Assembly: GCA_022695795.1 (NCBI GenBank)
Contig: MU404065.1
Coordinates: 310,001 to 374,000 of the forward strand
Length of the DNA stretch: 64,000 nt
Reading direction: 5' to 3'
Source of the DNA: Biscogniauxia marginata
Taxonomy: Eukaryota; Ascomycota; Sordariomycetes; Xylariales; Xylariaceae
Part shown: in pieces, positions 1 to 10,962 of the stretch
Numbering within the stretch: position 1 is the first letter of the stretch
Layout: the number at the start of each line of letters is the position of its first letter
Made by a program: the position numbers and the translations under genes
Notes under the pieces: generated by a model
What the model saw: the letters and a program-made list of their open reading frames with translations, nothing else
Told to the model about the DNA's origin: nothing
Databases searched by the model: none

Positions 1-65
1 TTACAACGAAATCATCAAACCGTCATTCATCGTGGAGTAAATACCATATCTTCTCGTCCCTCGAA

Positions 66-2777
66 TCAACCTTCGGTAGGTTCAGCGGTCAAGTCCCTCC
101 GAATATCTAGCTCTAGCAGCTCGGGCGTATTCTCAATTACGAGACCCTTTTCGTTCGCCAGGTGCAACAGGCAGATAAAGCAGTAGCTAGTTGATATGTC
201 ATCCATCACTGTCTTCGGGTAGACAGACTGCAAGCTATTCATAACATCGGTGAATTTGAGTGATGGTTCTTCGGGCACTGGTGGTTTCGAGTCCCCTTCC
301 GTTGGCGGAGTGGGCAATCTAGAGCGGCCGGGTTCCTGTGATAGTAATGTTGAGTAACCAAGAAAATTTCTTAATTAGGAAGCAAGGACTTATTAGACTT
401 ACATCGTTATCCGGGAGCCCCAAGCCTTTCCAGAGCTCTTCTTTGAGCCGACGAACATCGACCTTCTTGGCCACCCGTGCATATTGCACATACTCGGGCC
501 TCAATCGACGTGTCGACGTGACTAGCTGTGTTCCAAAACCACCGGTGGTCATCCCACCAATCATTCCGGTGATACCGATATCTTGAGTAGGGGCTATGTC
601 GGCGTTTGGAGAGAAGTGATCCCTGGCATCGGCAAACTCAAGGTCGTCATCGTCATCTAGTAGCCCACCTCCTGGCAGTGGCATCTCATCGTCGAAGAAG
701 TTGGCATCGTAATCACCCTGGGGCAAAACCGTGTCGTCCTCGGTGCTTTGGAGAGGTTCCTTCTGCGCCCAGAAGGCTTCATCCATGTCGCCCACTGGTA
801 TGTCATCCTGGTGGCCGGCGTTGCCAAATGTGCCTATCCTGCTACTGAAGCGGTTGCGGCGGCTACTCATGCGAGCCTTAGGCTTTAGGAATAAACTAAG
901 CAGTTGCTTCGAGTTGAAATGCTTATCATCAGGAAGTAGATTCCGAGTCTTCGACTTCCATTCCTTCTTTGGCATAGAGATGGCAGAGTTGCTTGAAGCG
1001 TGGGTGTAGATCGTGTCAGCCAACTTCGGATCAAGAGGAGACGCGAAGTCGATCTCAAAAGGCTCCTTCTCCTTGCGCTGTCGGGGAGCCGTATCGGGCT
1101 TATTGGCATCCTTGATCTTTCGTATCCTCCAGTGCTCCGGGCCTGCCCAATTCTTTTGGAGAGCTTGATCAAAATACCCAAGTATGTCTTCATGCATCTT
1201 GTCGCCACTTTTGGCAAGGTTCATGGACACGACATAGTCACCATTCTCATCATCCACCCCGTCAATGCCTTCATCGTTGGGCATGTCGTCATTAAGGCCG
1301 ACATTGTAGGGTCGCATCTGAGGGTCCAGTGCGGCTTCTCGGGCCCAAGCCTCCCCACCCTCGCCAAAGGCAACATCAACGACATCGAGTCCACCCATGG
1401 CAGTCATGTCGTCAAAGCCGGCTAGGTTGTCGTCGTCGATGAACATGCCTGATTTGTTGCCAACTCCGCCAGATCCATCTTTGTCGTCCTCCTCATTGTC
1501 AGCTTCCGAGGCCCGCAAGAACGGGATATCTAGCGACCCCGACGGATTACCCAAATCGAAATTCTTCAGCGATGGGCAGATATCTTGCTCGTCCAATATG
1601 CTAAGATCGGGGAAGAATTGGGCTCCAAGAGCACCTATGTCAATCTCCACATCCTCCTCTTCTTCCTGCGTCGGCTCTTTCTCAGTCATGGTTACGTCGC
1701 GGTCCTCTGCTTCTTCATCCTCCTCTAGGATGACGTCCTCTCTCCGCCGGGGCTTGATGCCATCTTTAGAGGCGTCATTGGCATCATCACTGCTGTCGAA
1801 GACAATGCGCCCTTGGCCATCAATCATAAGATGATTTAGCAAAAGACCTTTGGCACCGCCTTCGTCAAAGTCTGCGGACGCCTTCTTGAATAAGGGGTCT
1901 ACGGCGAACTCCATTTCAAATTTCTTCAACTGCAACGAAGCGAACGATGGCGCCAACGTTGCTTCCGAGGATCGTTGCTGGGAGAAGACGGTTAGTCAGG
2001 GCTGCTTGTGGTAGCAGCTCGACTTGAAAAACTTACTCGCTTCTTTGGCCTCTTTTTAATAACGTTGCCGTTCTCGTCGACTTCTTCCTCGCTATCTTCG
2101 CCGTCATCTGCCTCCCTGTCTTTCTTCTTCGAGTTGCTGTCAGCTAAACCACTCAATAGCCTGCCCGTCTCGGTAGCAACACTGTCGACTCTGCTGGTGT
2201 AGATTTTGACGCAGCCATCTAGCGTACAACTCGCTCTCTGGAAGTTGACGCCGTCTCCGTCCTTCAGTAAGGACATGTCGTGGAAGTAGTCGATGAGGGC
2301 GAAGTTCCAGGAATTATTGGCGTTGATCTTGTTGTCGGTGGCCATCTTCATCCATTCCTCGAAGTTAGCCAGGATGGGTACGCGCTTCATGGGGGTGACG
2401 CCGCTGCCGCTACCGACGACAACGACATCGTCATCATCGGCGGTGACATGTCGCGGAGTGTGCGGGTTCGAGCGAGGAGAGGCATTATCGATGTCGGCCA
2501 GCCTGAGACCGGCTCTCTTCGCAGGCGTATTGGCGGCGGCCTGCAACTCGTTGATCTGCTTCTCGTGGAGTGCTTTCCTGGAGTGGAGTCGCCCTTTCTT
2601 CTCTTGGGCGTCGTCGTTCAAGGGGATCCTGCGGGCGGTGAGCCATGGTTGCTGGGGCAAGTCAAAGATCTGATTGAGACCGGGCTCGGCTTACTTTAGA
2701 GGTGATTTGAAAGGGGAGCCACCAGAGGCCTTTCTGCTCCCCGCGCTCCTGCGCGAGACCTGGGCGGCGCGAGGCAT
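66..2777 (-). CDS. brn1: Condensin complex subunit CAP-H / Brn1 (kleisin)
   Basis: Non-SMC kleisin subunit of condensin. It bridges the Smc2/Smc4 heads and recruits the HEAT subunits for mitotic chromosome compaction in the nucleus. Four exons fit: 2777-2695, 2628-2037, 1977-403 and 335-66. All borders are GT-AG with matching phases, giving 839 aa, normal for fungal CAP-H. Family blocks seen: KIPLNDDAQEK near the N-terminus (created by joining exons 1 and 2), NNSWNFALIDYFHDMSLL, the SLQLKKFEMEFAVDPLFKK block at the start of exon 3, long acidic stretches in the middle, and the C-terminal winged-helix block with DDISTSYCFICLLHLANEKGL. I chose the 66-nt first intron ending at 2629 because it keeps phase and rebuilds the conserved SPLKIPLNDDA junction; an acceptor at 2652 would break frame. 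It diverges from the exchanger gene at 3817. Confidence 0.93.
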
Positions 2778-3816
2778 GTTATTTATTTAGCTGATCGGTG
2801 CGTTCTGTGGTGAGTTGAATGTTGGATCAAAGATTGGTCGCGTTGTGAGCACCGCACATAAACTTGACTTGTCGCAAGTAAACAAATGGGGAAGACACTA
2901 GCCCCTATTTGCACGACCCGCTATTTGTGGAGGTTTGATTATCCTCACGTGCCGATAGCCTTGAAGAAGTGGGGGAGCTAACGTGGAGTGTGGGCCATCA
3001 CATTGACAGTCAGGTACAACATCGAATGATAAGATCCGTGTTACCACGGCCTTATTGTATTTACTATTGTACCTACTATTATCCTTACCTAGACTGGCTA
3101 AAGTTAGAACTTGGAATATTCACTTACCGTTGGCAGGAGCTCGGAAAAAAAGTAAAGAAAGAAAGAAAAAAAGAAAAAAAGAAACAAGAAAATCTTAAAC
3201 GGCGATAACTCATAGTCTATCATACCTTAGGTAACTCTGTATTCTTTTTGATCAATCTTGTTTTCTGAATCGGTAAAGTTGTCTGACTAATCGGGAGGTC
3301 TCCCACGGATTTTGGGTTCAAACGGACAGCCGGGATTGATTGATTAGGCAATCAGCTAGCGAATGATAAGGCAGGTCTAAGCTGCGCCAAGCCCGAGGGT
3401 ACGTAGCATATCAGGGCTTGTATGGGCTTTGAATCACGCAGCGTGGCAGCGTGACAGCGAAATGCCATTTCTACCACTTCCAACTACCTACATGTTTCAA
3501 TGCGATATCTATGATGCATTCATAGCGTACATTACATACTTATACGCTTCACTTTTCATTGCCCATTCGGATTGCCTTTAATTTCCTTTTTTTTTTACTT
3601 TGGTCTGCCCCTCAGTCAACTCACCTAGGTTACTTATATACATACCTACGTACCTAGATAAATTCAAAATCCATAATATCAATCTCAACCTACGGTGCGG
3701 GCTCCGGTCAACCCGCCTTTGTTTCTGCTTCACCTTCTGTCGTCTTTGTCGACGAAGCTCGCACCACCTTCTCTCGCCATGGCACCCTAGCTTAGGTGCC
3801 CAACCAACAAGACACG
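2778..3816. promoter_or_regulatory. Shared divergent promoter region, brn1 / exchanger
   Basis: About 1 kb without a gene lies between two divergent start codons, so it must hold both promoters and leaders. Visible content: an A-rich purine tract near 3147-3195, a T-run near 3587-3597, and ACCTACGTACCTAG-type motifs near 3620-3655. I did not find a clear TATA box. Confidence 0.6.
3152..3195. repeat. Imperfect (GAAA)n low-complexity tract
   Basis: A purine-only run of GAAA and AAAG units in the intergenic DNA upstream of the exchanger gene. Probably a poly(dA) promoter element or plain slippage repeat. Confidence 0.7.
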
Positions 3817-6773
3817 ATGCCTCGCATTCTAGCTAAAAGGAGGAAGGCCCTGGACTCTCGCCCGTTCTACACCACCATATTTCTCTTCAGCTTGATCGCC
3901 GTCTACTGTCTTTTTGTCAGGGGTCCGTCGGCTGCACCAGCCCTGCACCAGCAACGCCGGAACCTGCAGGTCGGGGCCGACGAGGATTGCCGTCTGGTCC
4001 ACAGTGTCGGAGACAAATGCGCATTCGTCAGACGCAACTGTCGTGAGGAGGAAGCAGGCCTGCTGCAGTATCTGACCCTGTATTACTGCAACCTCGGCCA
4101 TGCACAGCCCCTTGCTTTTATCGTACTGGTGCTCTGGCTCGGTCTCCTTTTCGCCACCATTGGCATCACCGCAAGCGATTTCTTCAGTGTCAATCTTAGT
4201 ACCATTGCCACTGTCCTGGGCTTGAGTGAGAGTCTGGCTGGTGTCACATTTCTGGCCTTCGGAAATGGCTCGCCTGATGTTTTCAGCACGTTTGCCGCCA
4301 TGAGCTCCAATAGCGGGAGCATGGCTATCGGGGAATTGATCGGCGCTGCCGGTTTTATCACCACCGTCGTGGCTGGTTCCATGGCCCTGGTGCGCGAGTT
4401 CAAGGTTGGCAAGAAGACTTTTGTGCGAGACATCTGCTTTTTCATAGTGGCCGTAGGCTTCGCCATGGGCTTTCTAGCCGATGGAACTATCCAATTCTGG
4501 GAATGCTGCGCCATGATTGCATACTACCTTTTCTACGTACTTGTTGTCGTCGGTTGGCATGCATATACTAAAAGGAGACGCGCTAGAAGGGCTAAGGAGG
4601 CTGCTGCTCGTGGCCATTTCTATGCCTCTGCAGGTGACGACACTAATGACGAGCTCGAGCCTTACCGAGATGATCCTGACGACGAAGACCCGTCACCAGC
4701 TGAGCGCCGTGCCTCCAGTGTCATGGACGTAGGCATGTTAGAGCGAGGACCTCGGATCGAGATCGAATCTACTAATAACACAGATGAAGATGATGCCGAC
4801 CACAGTCAACATATTGCTGCTGAGGTGGCAAGTAGTATGCGGGTAAATCGACCTCGTGGGAGGAGGAGCACCACAACAATCACCCCGATACGACCAAGTC
4901 TCGTCGGTGCTCTCGAGTTCAGGTCTGTGCTATCTTCCTTGCAGAAAGAGGGCAATATGCGTATGAAACCGATACATTCTCGCAGCCATTCTGCCGACCG
5001 CCTGGAATTCAGGCAAGACGAAGCTGAACGAGGATCTATCGGTGCACAAACCGCCCCGGACGCCCCGAATCCATCTTCTTTGGTCAGGAACCGCGCGCTG
5101 TCTTCTGGGGCAGTCCCACATATACTTGATACCGATCTTGCACCCCGTCAGTCGTTGGAAGACAGGAGTAGTACTCCTCACCTGCATACAATAGGCGGGA
5201 AACTAGCCCCTCCTCCAGACGAACAGCTAGGTGGCCGACCAACAGCTACATCAAGAACCGAGGACGACGACCAAACTTCTCTGCCCCAGTTACATAAACT
5301 TCGGATACCTAGCCCTCCCGCCAGCGAAAGGTCATCGCCAGCATTGTCTCCGTTTCCTGGATACGCAGATTCATCTCTGGTCCTAACACCAAACATAGAA
5401 AGGTCGTCCTATATGCTCCCGGCTCCGGCCTTGGAAAACCGTCCGTCATTCCCCACCCGAGTCGAGTATAGAGATCCAAAACCTGTCAAATGGTGGCCTT
5501 ATCAGGTCTTACCTGCACCACACATCTTGCTCAATACGCTGTTCCCTACGTTACAAGGATGGCGGGAAAAGACAATCTGGGACAAGTTTATTAGTGTCGT
5601 ATCGGTGCCAAGTATCTTTCTGCTGGTAATAACGTTGCCTGTGGTGGAGAGCGAGACAACCGACGAAGATTTGGACGAAAGCATCCAGGAGCAGCCGGCG
5701 TCAGGCCACCTTGGAAACACGGCACCACCCGTATCCTATGAACCAAGTGGATCAATCGAACCCGAAACGGAGTGGCAGCGGTACAGGCGCAGCACAAAAT
5801 CTAGAGGATCTAGTCGCAGTCCCTCGCCGACCCTCATTTCCTTCGACTCTGGCCACGAGACGTCAGGGGCTATTCGAAATGAGGCCGTCCAGATAATTCC
5901 TACTTTGAATGTGCCACCCTCAAAACCTGCTTCCGAGCTCGGACAAGACAGCTCAACGTTGCCCGAGGAAGACCATGGGTGGAACCGTTGGCTGTTTATT
6001 GTTCAGCTCTTCATTGGTCCATTATTTTGCGTCTTCATCGTCTGGGCAAATATGGCCGAAGACTTGGACCAACCTGTCAAGGTTCTCGTGAGATCTTTGC
6101 TCATCTCACTTGTTTGCTCTCTAGTACTACTTGCCATCCTACTCACAACCACGTCGCCTGACCACAGGCCCAAGTATCATTTCTTGTTCTGTTTCCTTGG
6201 GTTTGTTATTGCCATCGCCTGGATTTCTACAGTGGCAGGTGAGGTTGTCGGAGTCTTGAAGGCTTTCGGGGTAATTCTGGACATATCAGATGCTATTTTG
6301 GGTCTCACCATCTTTGCCATCGGTAATTCGGTTGGAGATCTAGTTGCTGATATCACTGTGGCTCGGCTTGGATATCCTGTCATGGCGTTGTATGTTGCTC
6401 CTCCCACATCACACACGAATAAGTCTCCTAACGTTTTTCTAGATCGGCCTGCTGTGGCGGGCCTTTGCTCAACATTTTACTGGGCATTGGTTTAGGAGGC
6501 GCCTATCAAACTATGCAGTTAGGTAACAAGCGAAAGGCTGAGCATCCCGATGAACCCTTTCAGTACCAGCCATATCACATAGAGGTCAATGGGACACTCA
6601 TGATATCGGCAATAACTCTACTTGTGACGCTATTTACTCTCCTCACCGTTGTACCGATGAACAAGTGGATCATGAGTAGGAAAATTGGTTGGGGCCTCAT
6701 CGCGCTCTGGACGGCTAGTACGGTGGTGAATCTTACGATTGAAATTACTGGTGTCTGGCGAGACATAGCCTAG
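3817..6773 (+). CDS. Sodium/calcium exchanger family membrane protein
   Basis: Cation/Ca2+ exchanger with two Na_Ca_ex repeats, moving Ca2+ across an internal membrane in exchange for another cation. Two exons: 3817-6389 and 6443-6773, 967 aa. The 53-nt intron falls inside the second alpha repeat, and splicing rebuilds VMALSACCGGPLLNILLG. An N-terminal hydrophobic segment (about residues 19-36) is followed by a Cys-containing lumenal stretch. The first membrane block carries the alpha-1 motif GNGSPDVFS (from residue 149) and the last carries alpha-2 GNSVGDLVAD (from 836). Between them is a long Ser/Pro/acidic loop of about 350 residues, typical of fungal members related to yeast Ecm27 and animal NCLX. 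Which organelle it serves (vacuole, ER or mitochondrion) cannot be read from sequence. The start at 3817 is the first in-frame ATG. Confidence 0.9.
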
Positions 6774-7644
6774 ACGACCTTCACTGATGGAGACAAACTG
6801 TATATTATACCTGTGCTCGGTGGTATACTTAGGTATGTTGCGATATGACGAGTCTCATGTGTAATGAGTAGAAGATACCTAGGATACCCGTTAGCAATAC
6901 ATGCGTACGATGAATTATTAACAGGAGAGCTGTTTGTTTGTCTAGTCTTCTCGTGGTGCGCAAACCATTTTTTACAGTAGGACATGACGAAGTCGATTCG
7001 CGTCGTCGTTGTCGGCAATTGTTCGTCCTGAAACTGAAACATTCTGCTACTACGTGACACTTCTCTCTCACCGAAACTACGGTTTATTCTGCACGTATGA
7101 TTCCTTCTAGAATCCGTCTCAGAAACTCGCACAATGACTTAATCCGGGAGCCTGCAGGAAACACATCTCAGGGACAAGGCCTAGGTAGGTCACATTGAGG
7201 ACGGGAGCCCGCCTCACTTCTTCTCATCTGCCGGCTGGGGCCTTGATCACGACCGCTCCGGAGAGTACACGAAGGCCACGCAATCGAATCGCACAAGGGC
7301 TGCCTGGGTACGATGATGCACAATGACTATGACGAAGGGAAGACAAGATAAAGGGGCGAAAGGATTAAGATAAAAAGGCCAGTCGTTTACCTCTCTGAAA
7401 AGGGGGGAGGGAAGCTAATCAACCTCCTAATCCTCAACGACACTCTGGATCTATCATTACCACTCGTCACAAGTTTATCCATCATAGCAGACGTCAGTCT
7501 ACCCAACACTTGATCATAACGGCCATCATCTTCTTTGGGCAAACCCACTCCCGCTTAGGCTCTCCTAGGTATATCAAAATAATCGTACGTACCTACCTAT
7601 CTTGTTGAACCTACAGAAAGGAAGACAAAGAAGAAACTCCGATC
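6774..7644. other. Intergenic, no gene seen
   Basis: 3' flank of the exchanger gene and 5' flank of the next gene. It holds CCTAGGTAGGT near 7178 and ACGTACCTACCTATC near 7588, but no coding pattern beyond short spurious frames. Confidence 0.6.
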
Positions 7645-8220
7645 ATGGACAACCTGAGCCTCCTCCGCGAAAAGAAGGCCGCTGCCGCCGCTGCTCAGCG
7701 GGCCGGCAACAGCAACACCGGCAGTGACAGCAACGCCGCCCCGGCGCCTCCGCCAGCCGATCCCGAGATCGCTGGCGGCGCCCAAGAGCCCGGCGCTTTC
7801 AACACGATCACTGTCTCTGGCGGCCCCCAGACCCGGGGTCAGGGGCAAGGGCAAGGGCGCTTCGCGTACGGGACGCGCACGGCGGAGGAAGCGCTGCGGC
7901 GGAACAGGGGAGGGGATCAGCAGGAGGAAGGCGTTGAGGAGGCCAAGGGTGCGGTTGCTGGTGGTGGTGAGGATGGGACTGGGGAGAAGGAGAAGAAGGG
8001 CGATGGGAGCGAGTGCGGTGAGGGTCACGGACACGAACACGGGAAGGGACGAGGACAAGGACGCGGCGGGCTGAAGGGCCTGGTGGATGAGGTTCTTGGG
8101 GGTAGTAGAAAGGGCGATGATGATGAGGAGGAGGAGCAGGGGGGAGAGGAAAAGGAGAAGGAGAACAAGAAGAAGAATGACTTTGAGCATGTGGAGAAGA
8201 GTGCGTATCCCCAACAGTAG
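7645..8220 (+). CDS. Hypothetical low-complexity Gly/Glu/Lys-rich protein
   Basis: Single-exon reading frame of 191 aa from an ATG. I do not recognise the family. The N-terminus (MDNLSLLREKKAAAAAAQRA) looks like a short helix with an Ala run. A middle block, around residues 56-88, carries VSGGPQT, a Gly-Gln repeat, then RFAYGTRTAEEALRRNR and may be the conserved core. The rest is Gly-, His-, Lys- and Glu-rich and disordered, ending in EHVEKSAYPQQ. There is no signal peptide or membrane segment. The opposite strand is also open here because the DNA is GC-rich and repetitive, so coding status rests on the well-formed ATG and the ordered block. Confidence 0.55.
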   Translation: MDNLSLLREKKAAAAAAQRAGNSNTGSDSNAAPAPPPADPEIAGGAQEPGAFNTITVSGGPQTRGQGQGQGRFAYGTRTAEEALRRNRGGDQQEEGVEEAKGAVAGGGEDGTGEKEKKGDGSECGEGHGHEHGKGRGQGRGGLKGLVDEVLGGSRKGDDDEEEEQGGEEKEKENKKKNDFEHVEKSAYPQQ

Positions 8221-8949
8221 CTGTGAAGGCTCCTCTCGACTCTTTGCTTCGGGCAGCAGGAGAGATTGGCGGAATGGGTTTCGGGATTCCAGGATACATT
8301 CATTGTCTGGGAACTTGTTCACTGAGTTTTCTTCCCTTCTTCTGAAGACCTGTGGGATAGCGGGCTATACCACGGGAAACATTCGTTACTTTTCCCTTTT
8401 CTAAATAGGGTATTGGCGTTAGATGTTTGGACAGCAGATAAATTTTTTACTAGAAAAGGAAAATATAAAAACTACTGCTCTCCAACTGGATTCGAAGAGG
8501 AGTTTCAACTGTATGTTGCTTACTTATTCAGGGGTAGTGAACTATGTAACTGACCTAGTAACTTGTGAGGTGTACAGTTGTAGAGTTGAGAAAGCTTAAT
8601 AGGCCCTAGCAGCGTAGAACATCAGGTGGGCGGAGGGGTTGTGGGGGAATTTACAGGCTCCAATTGGATCCCCGTCTAGGGGTCCTTGTTTTAGTTTAGC
8701 GCCCCCTCGTATGCCCTGACCGCTCTTACACTACTAGGTAACTACCCCTCAACCCTGCTGCCGTCCAGGGGTCCTGCCAAATTGACTTTCAACGAGGGGC
8801 ATTTTTGTTGGTTAATTGGGCTTGTCGTGAAACCACGACAACTTTGACAACTTTCCCACAACCTCCAATCTCCTCCCTCCTTCTCTGATCAGCAGCCCTC
8901 CCCTCACCAATTCCCAGAACCACCCATTCAAGCCCCCATAATCGCAGCC
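8221..8949. other. Intergenic, phosphomannomutase 5' flank
   Basis: No gene seen. The last 100 bases are CT-rich (about 8845-8935), common just upstream of highly expressed fungal genes. Confidence 0.6.
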
Positions 8950-9853
8950 ATGGACTCCGGCGCCCCGTCCTACCCTCCCCTCGAGGACCGCCCCATCAAG
9001 AACACCATCTGCCTGTTCGACGTGGACGAGACGCTCACGCCGGCGCGCCTGAGCGCCTCGCCCGAGATGCTGCGGGCGCTGGAGGCGCTGCGGCAGAAGG
9101 TCGCGATCGGGTACGTGGGGGGCTCGAACCTGCCGAAGCAGCAGGAGCAGCTGGGCGCCGCCGACCGGCCCGTGACGAGCATGTTCGACTTCTGCTTCAG
9201 CGAGAACGGCCTGACCGCCTTCAAGATGGGCGCCGAGCTGCCGAGCAACAGCTTCATCAAGTGGCTCGGCGAGGACCGGTACAAGGAGCTCGTCAACTGG
9301 GTCCTGCACTACGTCGCCGACCTCGACATCCCCGTCAAGCGCGGCACCTTCGTCGAGTTCCGCAACGGCATGGTCAACATCTCCCCCGTCGGCCGCAACG
9401 CCTCCACCCAGGAGCGCCGCGACTTCGAGCAGTACGACAAGCAGCACAAGATCCGCGAGACCATGGTTGCCAAGCTGAGGGAGAAGTTTGGACACCTGGG
9501 CCTGACGTACGTTTTCTCCTCCTTCTCCTCTTTCTCCTATCTATACACACGAAATGGAAATACGAGACTAACTTGCCACCTTCCCCTTCTCCTCCCGCAG
9601 CTTCTCGATCGGTGGTCAGATCTCCTTCGACGTGTTCCCCACGGGCTGGGACAAGACCTACTGCCTGCGGCACCTCGAGGACGAGGCGCGCAAGCCCGGC
9701 GGCATCAGCTATACGACGATCCACTTCTTCGGCGACAAGACGAACCCCGGGGGCAACGACTACGAGATCTACGTCGATCCGCGTACCACGGGTCACGCCG
9801 TCTCGGGCCCTGAGGAGACCCTGAGAATAATCAAGGAGCTCTTTGGGGTTTAA
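8950..9853 (+). CDS. sec53: Phosphomannomutase (Sec53/PMM)
   Basis: Cytosolic HAD-superfamily enzyme converting mannose-6-phosphate to mannose-1-phosphate, the step before GDP-mannose for N-/O-glycans, GPI anchors and cell-wall mannan. Two exons: 8950-9506 and 9601-9853, 269 aa, close to the usual eukaryotic PMM length. The catalytic DVDET motif with nucleophile Asp is at residues 24-28. Conserved blocks [17 protein letters not shown]-like [31 protein letters not shown] and the Mg2+-site block [15 protein letters not shown] are all present. The 94-nt intron has donor GTACGT, branch-like ACTAAC at about 9577 and acceptor CCCGCAG; splicing joins LT-FSIGG. Codon usage is strongly C/G-ending, as for a highly expressed gene. 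Confidence 0.96.
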
Positions 9854-10962
9854 ATAGTTCAAAGATATTAAAAAAAAACTATTTAAACACACACATACAT
9901 ATATATACCCCTGAGTGCCTTATCTCTCCCATTCTAACTCCCTTCCTCCTTCCACCCCTCTTCTTCTTCTTTTCACTCGTCAAATGCAGTACATACCAAC
10001 AGAGTACCAACGGTGAACCTGGAAACCAAAGCAAGAAGGGGAAATAGGGGAAAAGAAAAGTGGGACCAAACGTTGCTCGGCCACTAGAAAGAAAAAGGAG
10101 AAAAAAGATATCTAGATATAGATCACGAGTGTATGTGGGTTATATACACAGAAAAAATAAATAAAATAAATACCAGTATATCCTTTCGCCTCCAATCTAA
10201 GGGGTACTGTCAGAAAAGGGGGGTTTCGGCCTCAAATAAACTACGAGTTCCTCTCATTATTGCTACGGACAACCGAACACCCCCTTTTCCCAATTTAGCA
10301 TTCCTGGTGTCGCCTTTCCGTTCAATCCCCTCGGAGTTATACATGGACAGATCGGATTTTCTGTTTAAATAATAATTACCACATGCGTATAACTAGGGTA
10401 GAGAGGTCGAGACCAACTGAACCGCCTCTCCCCTATAAAAAAAAGGGGGGTGGGCACGGAAGGATAACAGATGAAAACAGACGGTCCTTTTTATTGATTT
10501 TTTTTAAATAAATTTTGAAACTGAACTTCATTTATCTAGACACGAGTAAACTAACATAAGCTAAGTTAAAATGGTATTCAGAAGGTAGACATGTATCAAA
10601 GAAACAAAACAAAAAAGAAGCCGACAAGATCCCGCCCCACTCCCTCGGTCTCTTGCTCGCCGGCTAGCTTCCCATACTTAGGACTTTATGTTTCCTCACT
10701 CATACATAACACACACCTCTCCTATCTCGCTCGTTATGCAACCGCCAACTAACTTATTCATCGTCATTCTCATGGTCGTATATCAATCGACCTCTCTTGC
10801 CCCCCCTCCCCTCCTATCCCCGCGCGCGAATTCAACTTCATCGTCATCTAAATGTCCTCTACACTACTCTCGCGCCCGCTATTTTCATTTATTTTCTCTT
10901 ATTCCATCTCATTTCTTTATTCACCATTCACACACACACACACACACACACGTTTACCCTCC
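9854..10962. other. Convergent 3' region
   Basis: Lies between the 3' ends of phosphomannomutase (+) and the PhoD-like gene (-). AT-rich, with a CA microsatellite and several A-runs. No gene seen. Confidence 0.6.
10929..10951. repeat. (CA)n microsatellite
   Basis: About eleven uninterrupted CA units just beyond the 3' end of the PhoD-like gene. Confidence 0.9.

Noticed and set aside
2629..2694. Alternative acceptor at 2652 for condensin intron 1
   Set aside because: It would put exon 2 out of frame with exon 1; the acceptor at 2629 restores phase and the conserved SPLKIPLNDDA junction.
3250..3335. GGTTCAAAC box resembling a tRNA T-loop
   Set aside because: No matching acceptor stem, D-arm or anticodon arm could be paired around it.
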